In this document: piece by piece, positions 23,383-32,123 of the stretch | How the letters are laid out: each line of letters opens with the position of its first letter | Position numbering within the stretch: position 1 is the first letter of the stretch | Assembly: GCA_903915125.1 (NCBI GenBank) | Contig: CAIWRR010000064.1 | Coordinates: 1-41,495, forward strand | Reading direction: 5' to 3' | DNA from: Candidatus Firestoneibacteriota bacterium | GTDB taxonomy: Bacteria; Oederibacteriota; D2-FULL-39-29; CAIOVX01 | Length of the DNA: 41,495 nt | Position numbers and translations under genes: made by a program | The notes under the pieces: model-generated | The model's database searches: none | Told to the model about the DNA's origin: nothing | Seen by the model: only the letters and a program-made list of their open reading frames with translations

Positions 23383-25179
23383 ATGATAACTATCCAGGAT
23401 TATGTGCATCGCATGAGAAGTTTTGCCGGGAAAACTTTTATTTCCCGGGACGAAGGCGGAACAGTAACTTTAATTGACTTCGGTCAAGCCGCAGGAATTG
23501 TAGATTCTTACTCAAAGGGATTCCTTGAACTTGGCCTGCTGCCTGGAGACAGGGTCGCCGTCTTTTCCGATAATATCCCGGAATGGATACTGATTGTTCT
23601 CGGGATAAATAATGCCGGATTAGTAGATGTACCGCGCGGCGAAAACTCCGATGAAGAAGAGATCAGGTACATAATAGAACACAGCCGTTCAAGATTAGTG
23701 ATAGCCTCCGACGAAACTATGGCAAGAAAGGCTGCAAAATACTCGCACTCTCAGGTCCTGGGTCTTTACACCATAAAGAAAGCAAACGGACTAAAACATA
23801 TTTCAGAGATCAGCGGCATAGGCGCTAAAAGCGACGCTAAAATCCCGCCGGTTTCAGGCAGTTCTTCCTGCAGCATCATCTACACCTCGGGAAGCACAGG
23901 CGCGCCAAAGGGCGTGGAACTTTCGCACGGCAATTTTACGGAGAACGCCGAAGCCTGTACCAGAGCCATAAAAATAAATTCTGCCGATAAATTCCTTTCG
24001 ATTCTTCCCGCCTGGCACGCGTTCGAAAGGATCATAAAGCTCTTTGCGCTTTCACAAGGTTGCGAGACCTTCTATTCCTCGCCTAAAAATCTTCTAAGAG
24101 ATCTGAAGGGGCAGGACCCGACTATTTTGGCCTCTGTGCCGAGAGTTTGGGAGACCATCTACGGCGCCGTAATGAGGAAGGCAGGCGAGAAGGGCAAGCT
24201 GAGAAAAGCTGTTTTCGATATCGGCGTAAAGTCTATTATTGATTCAGGGAAGAAGAATAAAACGCTGCATCCCTCCAAATTAATTGGGCAGTTGGTGAAA
24301 CCATATTTTGACTCAAAAGTATTCTCTGAAATAAGGGCGCAGCTGGGCGGCAGATTCCGTTACGGCGTTTCAGGCGGCAGTAAACTGCCCGCGCATATAG
24401 ACGATTTTTTTGCTGCGGCCGGCATTGAGCTGATAGAAGGTTATGGCCTTACGGAAACTTCTCCGGTGCTCGCAGTGCGGCGTCCCGGAGAAGCGGCCCT
24501 TTATACCGTTGGACCGCTTCTTGACAATGTCAGCGGCAGGATAATAGATCATGAAACCGGCAGAGAAATGCCGGCTGGTTGTGAAGGAATCCTATACGTG
24601 AAAGGCCCGAATATAATGAAAGGGTATTATCGCGATTATGAGAACACGCGTAAAGTACTTGACAGTGAAGGCTGGTTAGATACCGGTGACCGCGGGTATT
24701 TTGATCCGGCCGGCAACCTGGTTATAACAGGAAGGGAAAAAGACATAGTGGTGCTCTCTAACGGCGAGAATGTAAATCCTGTTAAGATAGAAGAGCGCCT
24801 TGCAAAAAGCGAATTTATTGAGAGCATTTTGATAACAGGACATGATTGGAAACATATAGGCGCGCTGATAGTCCCGCGTTTTGAGAAGTTAAATGGTTGG
24901 TGCCTTGCGGCAGGAGTAACTTACAATGAAGAAAATCTCTCATTGACGCTCGCGGAGCCGCGGGTAAGAGAATTATTCAGGCAGGAAATAAGGAAATTCA
25001 TAAACCCTAAGGAAGGATTTAAGGAATACGAACTGGTTCGCGAGTTTCGTCTGCTGCCTCAGTCTTTCATGATAGGCAGAGAGCTAACGGCCACACTGAA
25101 AATGAAGAGAAGGGTTATTGTCGAGCTTTATTCGAAATATGTGGAGAACATGGGTGAAAAGTTAAATAGGGGGCTATAA
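23383..25179 (+). CDS. AMP-forming long-chain acyl-CoA synthetase family protein
   Basis: 598 aa ANL-superfamily enzyme, close to FadD15-type long-chain fatty acid CoA ligases. It activates a fatty acid with ATP to acyl-AMP and then to acyl-CoA. Motifs in order: P-loop YTSGSTGAPKGV (167-178), WHAFERI, YGLTETSP (about 354-361), GWLDTGDRGYF (about 430-440) and GREKDIVVLSNGENV. The catalytic A10 Lys region near the C-terminus is TATLKMKRRVI. ATG23383 is chosen because GGAG is six bases upstream; TTG23368 (five codons longer) overlaps the previous stop. Possible roles are fatty-acid uptake or lipid remodelling. Confidence 0.92.
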   Translation: MITIQDYVHRMRSFAGKTFISRDEGGTVTLIDFGQAAGIVDSYSKGFLELGLLPGDRVAVFSDNIPEWILIVLGINNAGLVDVPRGENSDEEEIRYIIEHSRSRLVIASDETMARKAAKYSHSQVLGLYTIKKANGLKHISEISGIGAKSDAKIPPVSGSSSCSIIYTSGSTGAPKGVELSHGNFTENAEACTRAIKINSADKFLSILPAWHAFERIIKLFALSQGCETFYSSPKNLLRDLKGQDPTILASVPRVWETIYGAVMRKAGEKGKLRKAVFDIGVKSIIDSGKKNKTLHPSKLIGQLVKPYFDSKVFSEIRAQLGGRFRYGVSGGSKLPAHIDDFFAAAGIELIEGYGLTETSPVLAVRRPGEAALYTVGPLLDNVSGRIIDHETGREMPAGCEGILYVKGPNIMKGYYRDYENTRKVLDSEGWLDTGDRGYFDPAGNLVITGREKDIVVLSNGENVNPVKIEERLAKSEFIESILITGHDWKHIGALIVPRFEKLNGWCLAAGVTYNEENLSLTLAEPRVRELFRQEIRKFINPKEGFKEYELVREFRLLPQSFMIGRELTATLKMKRRVIVELYSKYVENMGEKLNRGL

Positions 25180-25217
25180 CCCGCTATTCCTCGCGCTCGA
25201 AAAACGCCGGAGCAAAG

Positions 25218-27767
25218 ATGAGACATGTAGCAATAAGATTGGTGTGTGTTTCCCTCCTTTTCACAATCAATGCGGCTTTCGGGCAAACGTTTCATCAAAT
25301 AGGTCTATCCGGCGGCGGCGCCACCTATTATCCGGCCATTTCCCCTGTAAATAAGAACTTAATGTTCGCGAGTTGTGATATGTCAGGTTTCTACAAGAGT
25401 CAGGATACCGGTATGACCTGGAATCTTGTTGATTTTCATCAGCTAAACAGCTGTAATCAATGCTACCCCGCTTTTGATCCGACTGACCAATCTAAAATCT
25501 ATAACGCATCTAAAGCTATTCTTAAAATCAGCAGCGACGCAGGAAGCACCTGGTCTACCGTGCGATCATACTCACCGGATAGCGCGATTTACAGGCTATA
25601 TGTCGACCCGTTTAGTCCGAGCGTAATCTACGCTGGGACAAACGCCGCAATTTATAAAAACAGCACGAAATGCACTGACATCACGGATTCGGCCCCAGCA
25701 GCCGGTTTCTACATATCCAATTCGGGATCAAAGTACGAGTATGCGGCAACAGCAAAAAACATCTGGCGCTCAGGCAACGACGGCGCAAACTGGGCAGTTA
25801 AAAGTCCGGCAGGCCCATCCGGTTTGAACAGTTTCTGCGGCGGGAGCAATGGCGTTACCACGAGACTGTACTGCACGGGAACCGACGGAAAGGTTTATGT
25901 TTCCGTTACTAACGGCGATAACTGGGCTGCCGCTTCCACTTCGGGCATTCCACTGACAGACAGGGGGTATCTATATTCGGTCGTTTGCGCTGAAACCAAT
26001 CCCGATGTTGCCTACGCAATGGTCAACAATGCCGCGGTTTCCTGGGATCTGAATATTTATAAGACTTCAGACGGAGGGAACAGCTGGACCAATGTTTTTA
26101 TTGCTAATCCTTTTGCCTGGCAATCAAGTCCTCCGGCAGATCCGCCGGGAGACAACGTTACGCTCGGCTGGCAGGCATATGATGAGCCGGGATGGAACAG
26201 CACTTTTACCTACGGCTTTTATGCCTGCAGGACTGATCCAAATTATGTGATTGGAGCCGGCGGAGGAGAGGTTTACCTTACAACCGACGGAGGCGCCACC
26301 TGGAACGGAGTCTATGTTAAATACGCCGATACCGGAACGCGCGGCAAGCACAAAAAATGGCAGAGCAACGGGCTGAATGTAACAACAGTCTGGAATTATT
26401 ACATACATCCGGCGGACTCGACGAAACACTATATTTGCTATACCGATATAGGACTGGCGCAGAGCAATGACAGCGGTCTGACCTGGTTCTCTTCTTGGAC
26501 CGGAACTCCTTTTCCCAACACTTTCTACGATCTGGCTTTTGATCCCAATTCACCCGGCACAATATATGGCGCTGGTTCTGCGGATCACGACATACCTACC
26601 GGCTGGGGGCAATCACAGGACACGCCGGATTATCCGGGCGGTCCGGTCATTAGCGCAGATTACGGCAAGACCTGGGCGGCAATGAGTTTTTCAGGCTTGA
26701 CGACGAAGATCTGGTCTCAGGGAACCTATCCCTATCCCTGCACAGGTATAGCGGTGGATACCGCGGGGACAGCCCTTTATATAACTCAATACGGCGATGG
26801 AGTTTATAAGTCCGTAAAGAGCGGCGGAGTTTGGGGCGCCTGGACCAAATTAAATGTTCCTGCCATAAACAATAACAATCACTTCTACAAAATTAAAGTT
26901 CACAAAGACGGGACAATCTTTGCCGGGTTGGTTGGGAGGATCACTTATAGCGGAGGAACGTGGGGTTCCGGCAGCTGGCAGACTCCTGATGCCGGAGCTG
27001 TTTATGTGTCCAAGGACGGCGGCACCACATGGAGTAATATCGCTCAGAATGTTTATTTGGGAGGTCCTTTGTACAATACAAGGCTTTTCGAGGCGGATCC
27101 GGAGAACAGCAATATTGTTTATCTCTGCGCGGCTGCATCGCGGAACGGCTCTGATTACGGCGTGTACAAAACCGTTAATGGCGGAGTTTCCTGGAGCAAG
27201 TTCACTTTTACCGGCACATATAATCAAACCTATGGAATGGCAACGCCGGAAACCGTCAGCATTGACCCGTCTAATACTGCGGTGCTCTACTTATCCTCAA
27301 ATGATAACAGCCTTTGGAAGAGCCCTGACGGAGGCATTACCTGGTCAGCGGTTTCTTTCCCGTTTCTTCCAATTGATAATGTAAGAGTCGATTCGGCAAA
27401 TGACTCCATATATATATGCTCCTATGGCTGCGGGGTTTGGACAAGCTCGCAGGGCGTTACGTTGCCGCCTCCGACAGGCGGGACTACAACTATAAACTCT
27501 GTGGTTTTTCCCAATCCCTGCAATCTTTCAGAGGGCAAGAGCGTTAAGATTGCGTCTATTTCTCTCCAGCCGACTGCACTCGAGATTTATAATAGCAGCG
27601 GCGCGCTTGTCAGGCGGCTGACGGTGTTCTCACAGGACGCGAATGGATTTTTTGTTGTTTGGGACGGGAAGAACAGCAATGGAGATATGGTCGCGCGTGG
27701 AATTTACCTCTATTCCATAATGTCGCCTGCAGGCAAAAAGACAGGAAAGATTGGTATAATTAAGTGA
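25218..27767 (+). CDS. Large secreted Asp-box beta-propeller protein with FlgD-like C-terminal domain
   Basis: 849 aa. A signal peptide (LVCVSLLFTINAAFGQ) precedes a long region with about ten Asp-box motifs (S/T-x-D-x-G-x-T/S-W), e.g. SQDTGMTW, SSDAGSTW, TSDGGNSW, TTDGGATW, SNDSGLTW, SADYGKTW, SKDGGTTW, SPDGGITW. These mark beta-propellers of the sialidase, GH74 xyloglucanase and sortilin types. The N-terminus (IGLSGGGATYYPAISP) recalls GH74, but catalytic acids were not verified. The last 85 residues start FPNPCNLSEG and continue to VVWDGKNSNGDMVARGIYLYSI, a FlgD-Ig/type-IX-like sorting or adhesion domain. Likely a cell-surface or secreted glycan-binding or degrading protein. RBS CGGAG. Confidence 0.88.
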   Translation: MRHVAIRLVCVSLLFTINAAFGQTFHQIGLSGGGATYYPAISPVNKNLMFASCDMSGFYKSQDTGMTWNLVDFHQLNSCNQCYPAFDPTDQSKIYNASKAILKISSDAGSTWSTVRSYSPDSAIYRLYVDPFSPSVIYAGTNAAIYKNSTKCTDITDSAPAAGFYISNSGSKYEYAATAKNIWRSGNDGANWAVKSPAGPSGLNSFCGGSNGVTTRLYCTGTDGKVYVSVTNGDNWAAASTSGIPLTDRGYLYSVVCAETNPDVAYAMVNNAAVSWDLNIYKTSDGGNSWTNVFIANPFAWQSSPPADPPGDNVTLGWQAYDEPGWNSTFTYGFYACRTDPNYVIGAGGGEVYLTTDGGATWNGVYVKYADTGTRGKHKKWQSNGLNVTTVWNYYIHPADSTKHYICYTDIGLAQSNDSGLTWFSSWTGTPFPNTFYDLAFDPNSPGTIYGAGSADHDIPTGWGQSQDTPDYPGGPVISADYGKTWAAMSFSGLTTKIWSQGTYPYPCTGIAVDTAGTALYITQYGDGVYKSVKSGGVWGAWTKLNVPAINNNNHFYKIKVHKDGTIFAGLVGRITYSGGTWGSGSWQTPDAGAVYVSKDGGTTWSNIAQNVYLGGPLYNTRLFEADPENSNIVYLCAAASRNGSDYGVYKTVNGGVSWSKFTFTGTYNQTYGMATPETVSIDPSNTAVLYLSSNDNSLWKSPDGGITWSAVSFPFLPIDNVRVDSANDSIYICSYGCGVWTSSQGVTLPPPTGGTTTINSVVFPNPCNLSEGKSVKIASISLQPTALEIYNSSGALVRRLTVFSQDANGFFVVWDGKNSNGDMVARGIYLYSIMSPAGKKTGKIGIIK

Positions 27768-27854
27768 TTATCGGTGAAGAAATATTCCAAAGAAAAATGC
27801 TTTTATGATAAAATGTTAAAGAGGTTAAATCCTGTTATATTTAAGGGAGGAGGC

Positions 27855-28388
27855 ATGAAAATGGGCTGCTTTATGTTTAGCGCGGTATTCTGGGGCGTAA
27901 TAGTAGTAGTAATCGGACTCTCAATAATTTCAAATGCATTTGGCATAAAAATACCAATCATGAAGATCATGCTTGGTTTGCTCTTTGTTTACATGGGGAT
28001 GTCTATGCTTACGAGCGGATTTGGCTGCAAGGCAAAGTGCAAATCCTTTATGAGCGACCTAAAGGTTGATCCGTCTGATGCCAAAGAAGGCGAGTACTCG
28101 GTAATCTTCGGAAAGGGAGAGGTGGATTTAACCGCGCTTTTGCCAAAACAAAACGGGGAAGCGGTTAAAGTAAAGACCATCTTTGGAGAGAGTCATATTA
28201 AAATTGATCCGTTGAAACCTTTTAGGATAAAAATAAAAGCAGTCTTTGCAGGCGCGAGCACGCCCGACGGGAATGTTGTTTCGTTCGGGGAGTATACCTA
28301 TAATACCGAAGCTGCGAAGAATTCAGAAAATGTTATCAGCGTTGAAGTGAGCACGGTATTTGGCGGAGTAAAGATAACCGATAAGTGA
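27855..28388 (+). CDS. LiaF-like membrane protein
   Basis: 177 aa. Two N-terminal membrane helices (FSAVFWGVIVVVIGLSIISNAFG and KIMLGLLFVYMGMSMLTSGFG) are followed by a beta-rich domain resembling the cell-wall-stress-sensing LiaF/DUF2154 'toast-rack' domain (VIFGKGEVDLTALL, VKTIFGESHIKID, VSTVFGGVKI). Such proteins often modulate envelope-stress responses; no two-component genes are nearby. ATG27855 has a strong GGGAGGAGG; GTG27774 is in frame but would add 27 residues and lacks an RBS. A 25-bp gap separates it from the metal ABC transporter. Confidence 0.83.
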   Translation: MKMGCFMFSAVFWGVIVVVIGLSIISNAFGIKIPIMKIMLGLLFVYMGMSMLTSGFGCKAKCKSFMSDLKVDPSDAKEGEYSVIFGKGEVDLTALLPKQNGEAVKVKTIFGESHIKIDPLKPFRIKIKAVFAGASTPDGNVVSFGEYTYNTEAAKNSENVISVEVSTVFGGVKITDK

Positions 28389-28413
28389 TTTGTTTCCGTG
28401 TGTCTAAAGGATT

Positions 28414-29304
28414 ATGAAAAAAGTTTTCTTGCTGCTGCTTTTAATAACGGCGTCTCTGGCCGCCGGGAAAATTAAGGTAATCACGAGTATATTTCCTGTT
28501 TATGACCTTTCAAGGCAGGTCGGCGGAGAGCTTTGTGATGTATCGATGTTGATACCTCCCGGCATAGAAGCGCATTCCTATGAACCTACTCCTAAGCAAA
28601 TAGCCGGGCTGGGAAAATGCGACCTATTGATTTATACCAATCCATATATGGAACCATGGATAGCGAAGGCAGCGCGGGGTGCAGGGGTTAAATCCGAAGA
28701 TCTGGTAAATTCCTGCGAGAATGTTGCTCTGCTGAGCGGAACAAATGATGAAGAAGCTGATCATCATGGCCATGGTGGAAAGGACCCTCACGCCTGGCTT
28801 GATATAGAGAATGCCGCGAAGATGACGGAAACCATTGCGTCGGCATTTGAAAGAAAGGATCCTGCGAACGCATTGCAGTACCGCCGCAACGCTAAGCTCT
28901 ATATAAAAGCGCTTCTCGATTTTGACTCTGCAGCGAAGAAATCAATCTCGGGTTTTAGGAAGAAGAAATTCTATTTCGCCGGGCATTTTGCCTATGGCTA
29001 TTTCGTAAACCGCTATGGGTTGAGCTACACTTCACCTTTTAAGGGCTTTTCTCCGGACGCAGAACCTACGCCTAAAGCTCTCGCGAAGATGTCTGAGCAG
29101 ATAAAAAAGGACGGTACAACCATTATTTACAGGGAAGAGCTGCTTTCTTCGAGGCTCGCGGACGCTCTTGCTTCCGAAGGCGGGTTGACTGTGCTTGAAC
29201 TCTCAGCCGCGCACAATGTTTCCAAGAAAGAACTGGAAAAGGGCGTAACTTTTCTGTCCATACTTAGCAATAATCTGAACAATCTTGAACGGGGGCTAAA
29301 GTGA
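28414..29304 (+). CDS. Metal ABC transporter substrate-binding protein (ZnuA-like)
   Basis: 296 aa periplasmic cluster A-I binding protein for Zn or Mn. A signal peptide (KKVFLLLLLITASLAAG) is followed by the metal-ligand His motif EAHSYEPTPKQ. A short His/acid-rich loop (DHHGHGGKDPHAWLD) contains the second ligand, GHFAYGYFVNRYGL the third, and a later Asp/Glu would be the fourth. The His-rich loop favours zinc, but it is short, so manganese remains possible. The stop overlaps the ATPase gene (GTGA). No Zur-type operator was recognised. Confidence 0.93.
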   Translation: MKKVFLLLLLITASLAAGKIKVITSIFPVYDLSRQVGGELCDVSMLIPPGIEAHSYEPTPKQIAGLGKCDLLIYTNPYMEPWIAKAARGAGVKSEDLVNSCENVALLSGTNDEEADHHGHGGKDPHAWLDIENAAKMTETIASAFERKDPANALQYRRNAKLYIKALLDFDSAAKKSISGFRKKKFYFAGHFAYGYFVNRYGLSYTSPFKGFSPDAEPTPKALAKMSEQIKKDGTTIIYREELLSSRLADALASEGGLTVLELSAAHNVSKKELEKGVTFLSILSNNLNNLERGLK

Positions 29305-30083
29305 GCGTTGTCGAATTCAAGAAGGTCACATATATCGCTTCAGGGAAAGCTGTCCTGGACAACATAAGTTTTACTGTTTCTCAAGGAAACTTTGTCGGTA
29401 TTGTAGGCCAGAATGGCAGCGGAAAGACTACCCTCATCAAGACTCTCCTGGGCTTGTTGGAAAAATCTTCCGGAGAGGTGAAACTATTCGGAGAAAACCC
29501 GGCGCGTTTCAGAGACTGGAAAAAAGTCGGCTACATACCGCAAAAAGTCATGACAGGCGAGAACAGATTCCCATTGACTGCGTCCGAAGCAGTGGGTCTG
29601 GGGCTGCTTTCAGGGATGAAAAGCCCGAAATCGATAGACTCCGCGGATAGAGCTAAAGTTAAAGCAACTCTGGAAACACTAAATATTACCGGAATAGCGG
29701 ACAAACTTGTAGGGAGCCTCTCGGGAGGGCAGCAGCAGCGCGTTATGCTGGCCAGAGCCCTTGTGAATGACCCTGAACTTCTGGTTCTTGATGAACCGAC
29801 CGCCGCGCTTGATGTCTCGGCCGGAGAAGCCTTTATGAAACTGATCAGAGACCTCAACGAAATGCGCAAAGTTACGGTTCTGTTGGTTACCCATGATATA
29901 GCTAACATCGGTAAATACGCCGATAAGATGCTTTATATTGACAACAAAATGGTTTTTTTCGGCACCTTCGGGGATTTCTGCGTCTCACCGGATGCGGCGC
30001 TCTATTTTGGAAAGTACGCGCAGCATATTATCTGTCACAGGCATGACCATGAAAGGGCGGAAGGAGTTGCGCGCGATGTTTGA
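29301..30083 (+). CDS. Metal ABC transporter ATP-binding protein (ZnuC-like)
   Basis: 260 aa. Walker A GQNGSGKTT (36-44), the Q-loop region GYIPQKV, signature LSGGQQQR, Walker B LLVLDEPTAALD and the switch His VTHD are all intact. A C-terminal His-containing tail (HIICHRHDHER) may sense metal. GTG29301 overlaps the ZnuA stop by 4 bp. The 3' end overlaps znuB by 8 bp. It energises transport of Zn or Mn across the inner membrane. Confidence 0.93.
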   Translation: MSVVEFKKVTYIASGKAVLDNISFTVSQGNFVGIVGQNGSGKTTLIKTLLGLLEKSSGEVKLFGENPARFRDWKKVGYIPQKVMTGENRFPLTASEAVGLGLLSGMKSPKSIDSADRAKVKATLETLNITGIADKLVGSLSGGQQQRVMLARALVNDPELLVLDEPTAALDVSAGEAFMKLIRDLNEMRKVTVLLVTHDIANIGKYADKMLYIDNKMVFFGTFGDFCVSPDAALYFGKYAQHIICHRHDHERAEGVARDV

Positions 30084-30882
30084 GGCTTTACACTACTCTT
30101 TTATACAGAAGGCGCTGCTTGCGGGCGGATTTATTTCGGTGCTCTGCGCCGTCCTTGGGGTATTTCTGGTCTTAAAAAAATTCTCGCTTATAGGCGACGG
30201 GCTCTCGCACGTGACTTTTTTCTCCATAGCCCTCGGACTCTTCTTTAAAACCTCGCCGTTGTATGTGTCTGTGCCCGTAGTTGCCGTCTCTTCACTCGGT
30301 ATCTTAAAACTTACCGAGAAAGGGAAAGTTTTCGGCGACACGGCAATTGGCATTGTTTCTTCATTGGGTATTGCAGGAGGCGTGATAATTGCCAGCCTTT
30401 CCGGAGGGTTCAATCTGGACTTGATGAGCTACCTTTTCGGAAGTATCCTGACAATACAATGGGCAGAAGTAGTCCTTTCGGTGGCACTTTCTGCGCTTGT
30501 CATAGCCCTGGTAATCTTTTATTATCACGACCTGGTGGCGGCTACTTTTGACGAAGAATCAGCAAAAGTTATGGGAATAAACACAGGGCGGGTAAATAAG
30601 GTGCTGGTGCTCCTGACTTCGCTTACAGTAGTTCTTTCGATGCGCATAGTCGGGATTATGCTGGTTTCGAGTTTTCTGATAATCCCGGCGGCTTCAGCCC
30701 TTCAGCTCGGTCTCAGCTTCAGGTCAACCATACTGGCCTCCGCTGCGTTCGGTTTTGTTTCCGTCATAAGCGGGATATTCATTTCCTACGCAGCTGACAT
30801 TCCGGCCGGCGCTTCAATAGTAATGGTGAGCTTCCTGCTATTCTGCGCTGCTTTTGGTTTAAGGAAGGTTACCGGGAGATGA
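30076..30882 (+). CDS. Metal ABC transporter permease (ZnuB-like)
   Basis: 268 aa with about eight to nine membrane helices. It has the family's N-terminus (MFEALHYSFIQKALLAGGFISVLCAVLGVFLVLKKFSLIGDGLSHVTF) and the coupling region, and the TM block RIVGIMLVSSFLIIPAASALQL is typical of ABC-3 permeases. ATG30076 follows AAGGAG at 30061 by nine bases. Its stop overlaps the HD-GYP start (ATGA). Confidence 0.92.
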   Translation: MFEALHYSFIQKALLAGGFISVLCAVLGVFLVLKKFSLIGDGLSHVTFFSIALGLFFKTSPLYVSVPVVAVSSLGILKLTEKGKVFGDTAIGIVSSLGIAGGVIIASLSGGFNLDLMSYLFGSILTIQWAEVVLSVALSALVIALVIFYYHDLVAATFDEESAKVMGINTGRVNKVLVLLTSLTVVLSMRIVGIMLVSSFLIIPAASALQLGLSFRSTILASAAFGFVSVISGIFISYAADIPAGASIVMVSFLLFCAAFGLRKVTGR

Positions 30883-32102
30883 TAGAAAAAACAGAAGCCC
30901 TTGAGCGCCTCCTGCAGGTTGGCATAGCGCTTTCCAGCATGGAAAATCTTGACAGCCTGCTGGACCTGATACTGATGGAAGCGCAGGGAATTATGAGCTG
31001 CGACGGCGCTTCCATATTTCTTGTGGAAAATAACAAGCTAATATTCAAAGCTATGCGCTCAGGCACGTATTTTAAAATGTGGGGAGAGGAAAAAACAAGA
31101 GCAATATTTAAAACTTTTGAAATGCCGCTGACAAAAAACAGCATCGCCGGTTATGTGGCCTTAACGGCAACCGCTCTTAATATCTCTGATGTGTCGCGTA
31201 TACCGGCGGGCGAGCAGTACAGGTACGACCACACTTTGGACGAGCGATACGGGTATAAGACCGTTTCTTTACTGGTTATGCCGATTAAGAACAAGCAGAA
31301 TGAGGTTGTAGGCGTACTGGAAATGATAAATGCAGTTGAAAATGGGAAGGTCACGCAATTCAGCAGCGTAGATACGGAGATAGCGGAATCATTTTCTTCA
31401 CAGGCCGGAGTCGCGATACAAAATACCAGCCTGACCGAACAGCTAAGGGAAGCAAATTATGACACCATTTTCAGGCTTTCGGTCGCCGCGGAATATAAAG
31501 ATAAGGAAACCTCAAACCATATTAAAAGAGTAAGTTTCTATGCAAGGTTGATAGCCGACAGGCTCAGATATTGCTCGGAAGACTGCAAGCTCATCTTTTG
31601 GGCCGCGCCGATGCATGATATCGGGAAGCTCGGAATACCCGATGCAATACTCCAGAAGCCTGGGCCGCTTAGTCCCGAAGAACGCAAGAAAATTGAGAAG
31701 CATTGTGTAATAGGCGCGAAAGTGCTAAAAGATTCAAAGGTCCCCGTGATCCTTAAATCCAAGGTTGTAGCTTTGACCCATCATGAGAAATACGACGGCA
31801 CCGGATATCCTTTAAAGTTGAAAGGCAATGAGATACCGGTCGAAGGCAGGCTGGTAGCTATAGCGGATGTTTTCGATGCGCTGACAAGCAAGCGTGTTTA
31901 CAAAGCACAGCTTCCTGAAGATCAGGCTTTAAAAATCATGAAGGAAGGCAGAGGCACTCATTTTGACCCTGAAATGCTTGATTGTTTTTTTGACAGTATT
32001 GATGATGTCAGCGAAATCAGGAGTAGGTATGAGGATAAGGCTGAAGATATTGACAGACTGAAAGAAGTTGAGAATGAAGATCTTAAAGAATTGCTTAAGT
32101 AA
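30879..32102 (+). CDS. GAF-HD-GYP protein, predicted cyclic-di-GMP phosphodiesterase
   Basis: 407 aa, no signal or membrane segment. An N-terminal GAF sensor domain (about 10-175; ASIFLVENNKLIFKAM, and the VVGVLEMINAV strand) is followed by an HD-GYP domain (about 200-370). HD is at 246-247 (MHDIGKLG) and the GYP motif is in HHEKYDGTGYP (about 300-310), followed by RLVAIADVFDALTS. All metal ligands seen in the family appear present, so it should hydrolyse c-di-GMP to pGpG or GMP. Its ATG overlaps the permease stop by 4 bp, so its translation is coupled to the metal transporter genes. The GAF ligand is unknown. Confidence 0.9.
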   Translation: MIEKTEALERLLQVGIALSSMENLDSLLDLILMEAQGIMSCDGASIFLVENNKLIFKAMRSGTYFKMWGEEKTRAIFKTFEMPLTKNSIAGYVALTATALNISDVSRIPAGEQYRYDHTLDERYGYKTVSLLVMPIKNKQNEVVGVLEMINAVENGKVTQFSSVDTEIAESFSSQAGVAIQNTSLTEQLREANYDTIFRLSVAAEYKDKETSNHIKRVSFYARLIADRLRYCSEDCKLIFWAAPMHDIGKLGIPDAILQKPGPLSPEERKKIEKHCVIGAKVLKDSKVPVILKSKVVALTHHEKYDGTGYPLKLKGNEIPVEGRLVAIADVFDALTSKRVYKAQLPEDQALKIMKEGRGTHFDPEMLDCFFDSIDDVSEIRSRYEDKAEDIDRLKEVENEDLKELLK

Positions 32103-32123
32103 TTCAGGTGCACGGAGGTTTTT

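Noticed and set aside
26920-27384. A 154-aa frame overlapping the secreted Asp-box gene on the same strand.
   Set aside because: It lies inside the repeat-rich coding sequence of the larger protein and has no independent support.
28414-29300. A Zur operator upstream of the metal transporter.
   Set aside because: No palindromic site resembling known Zur boxes was seen in the short 25-bp gap; it could be further upstream, within or before the LiaF-like gene.
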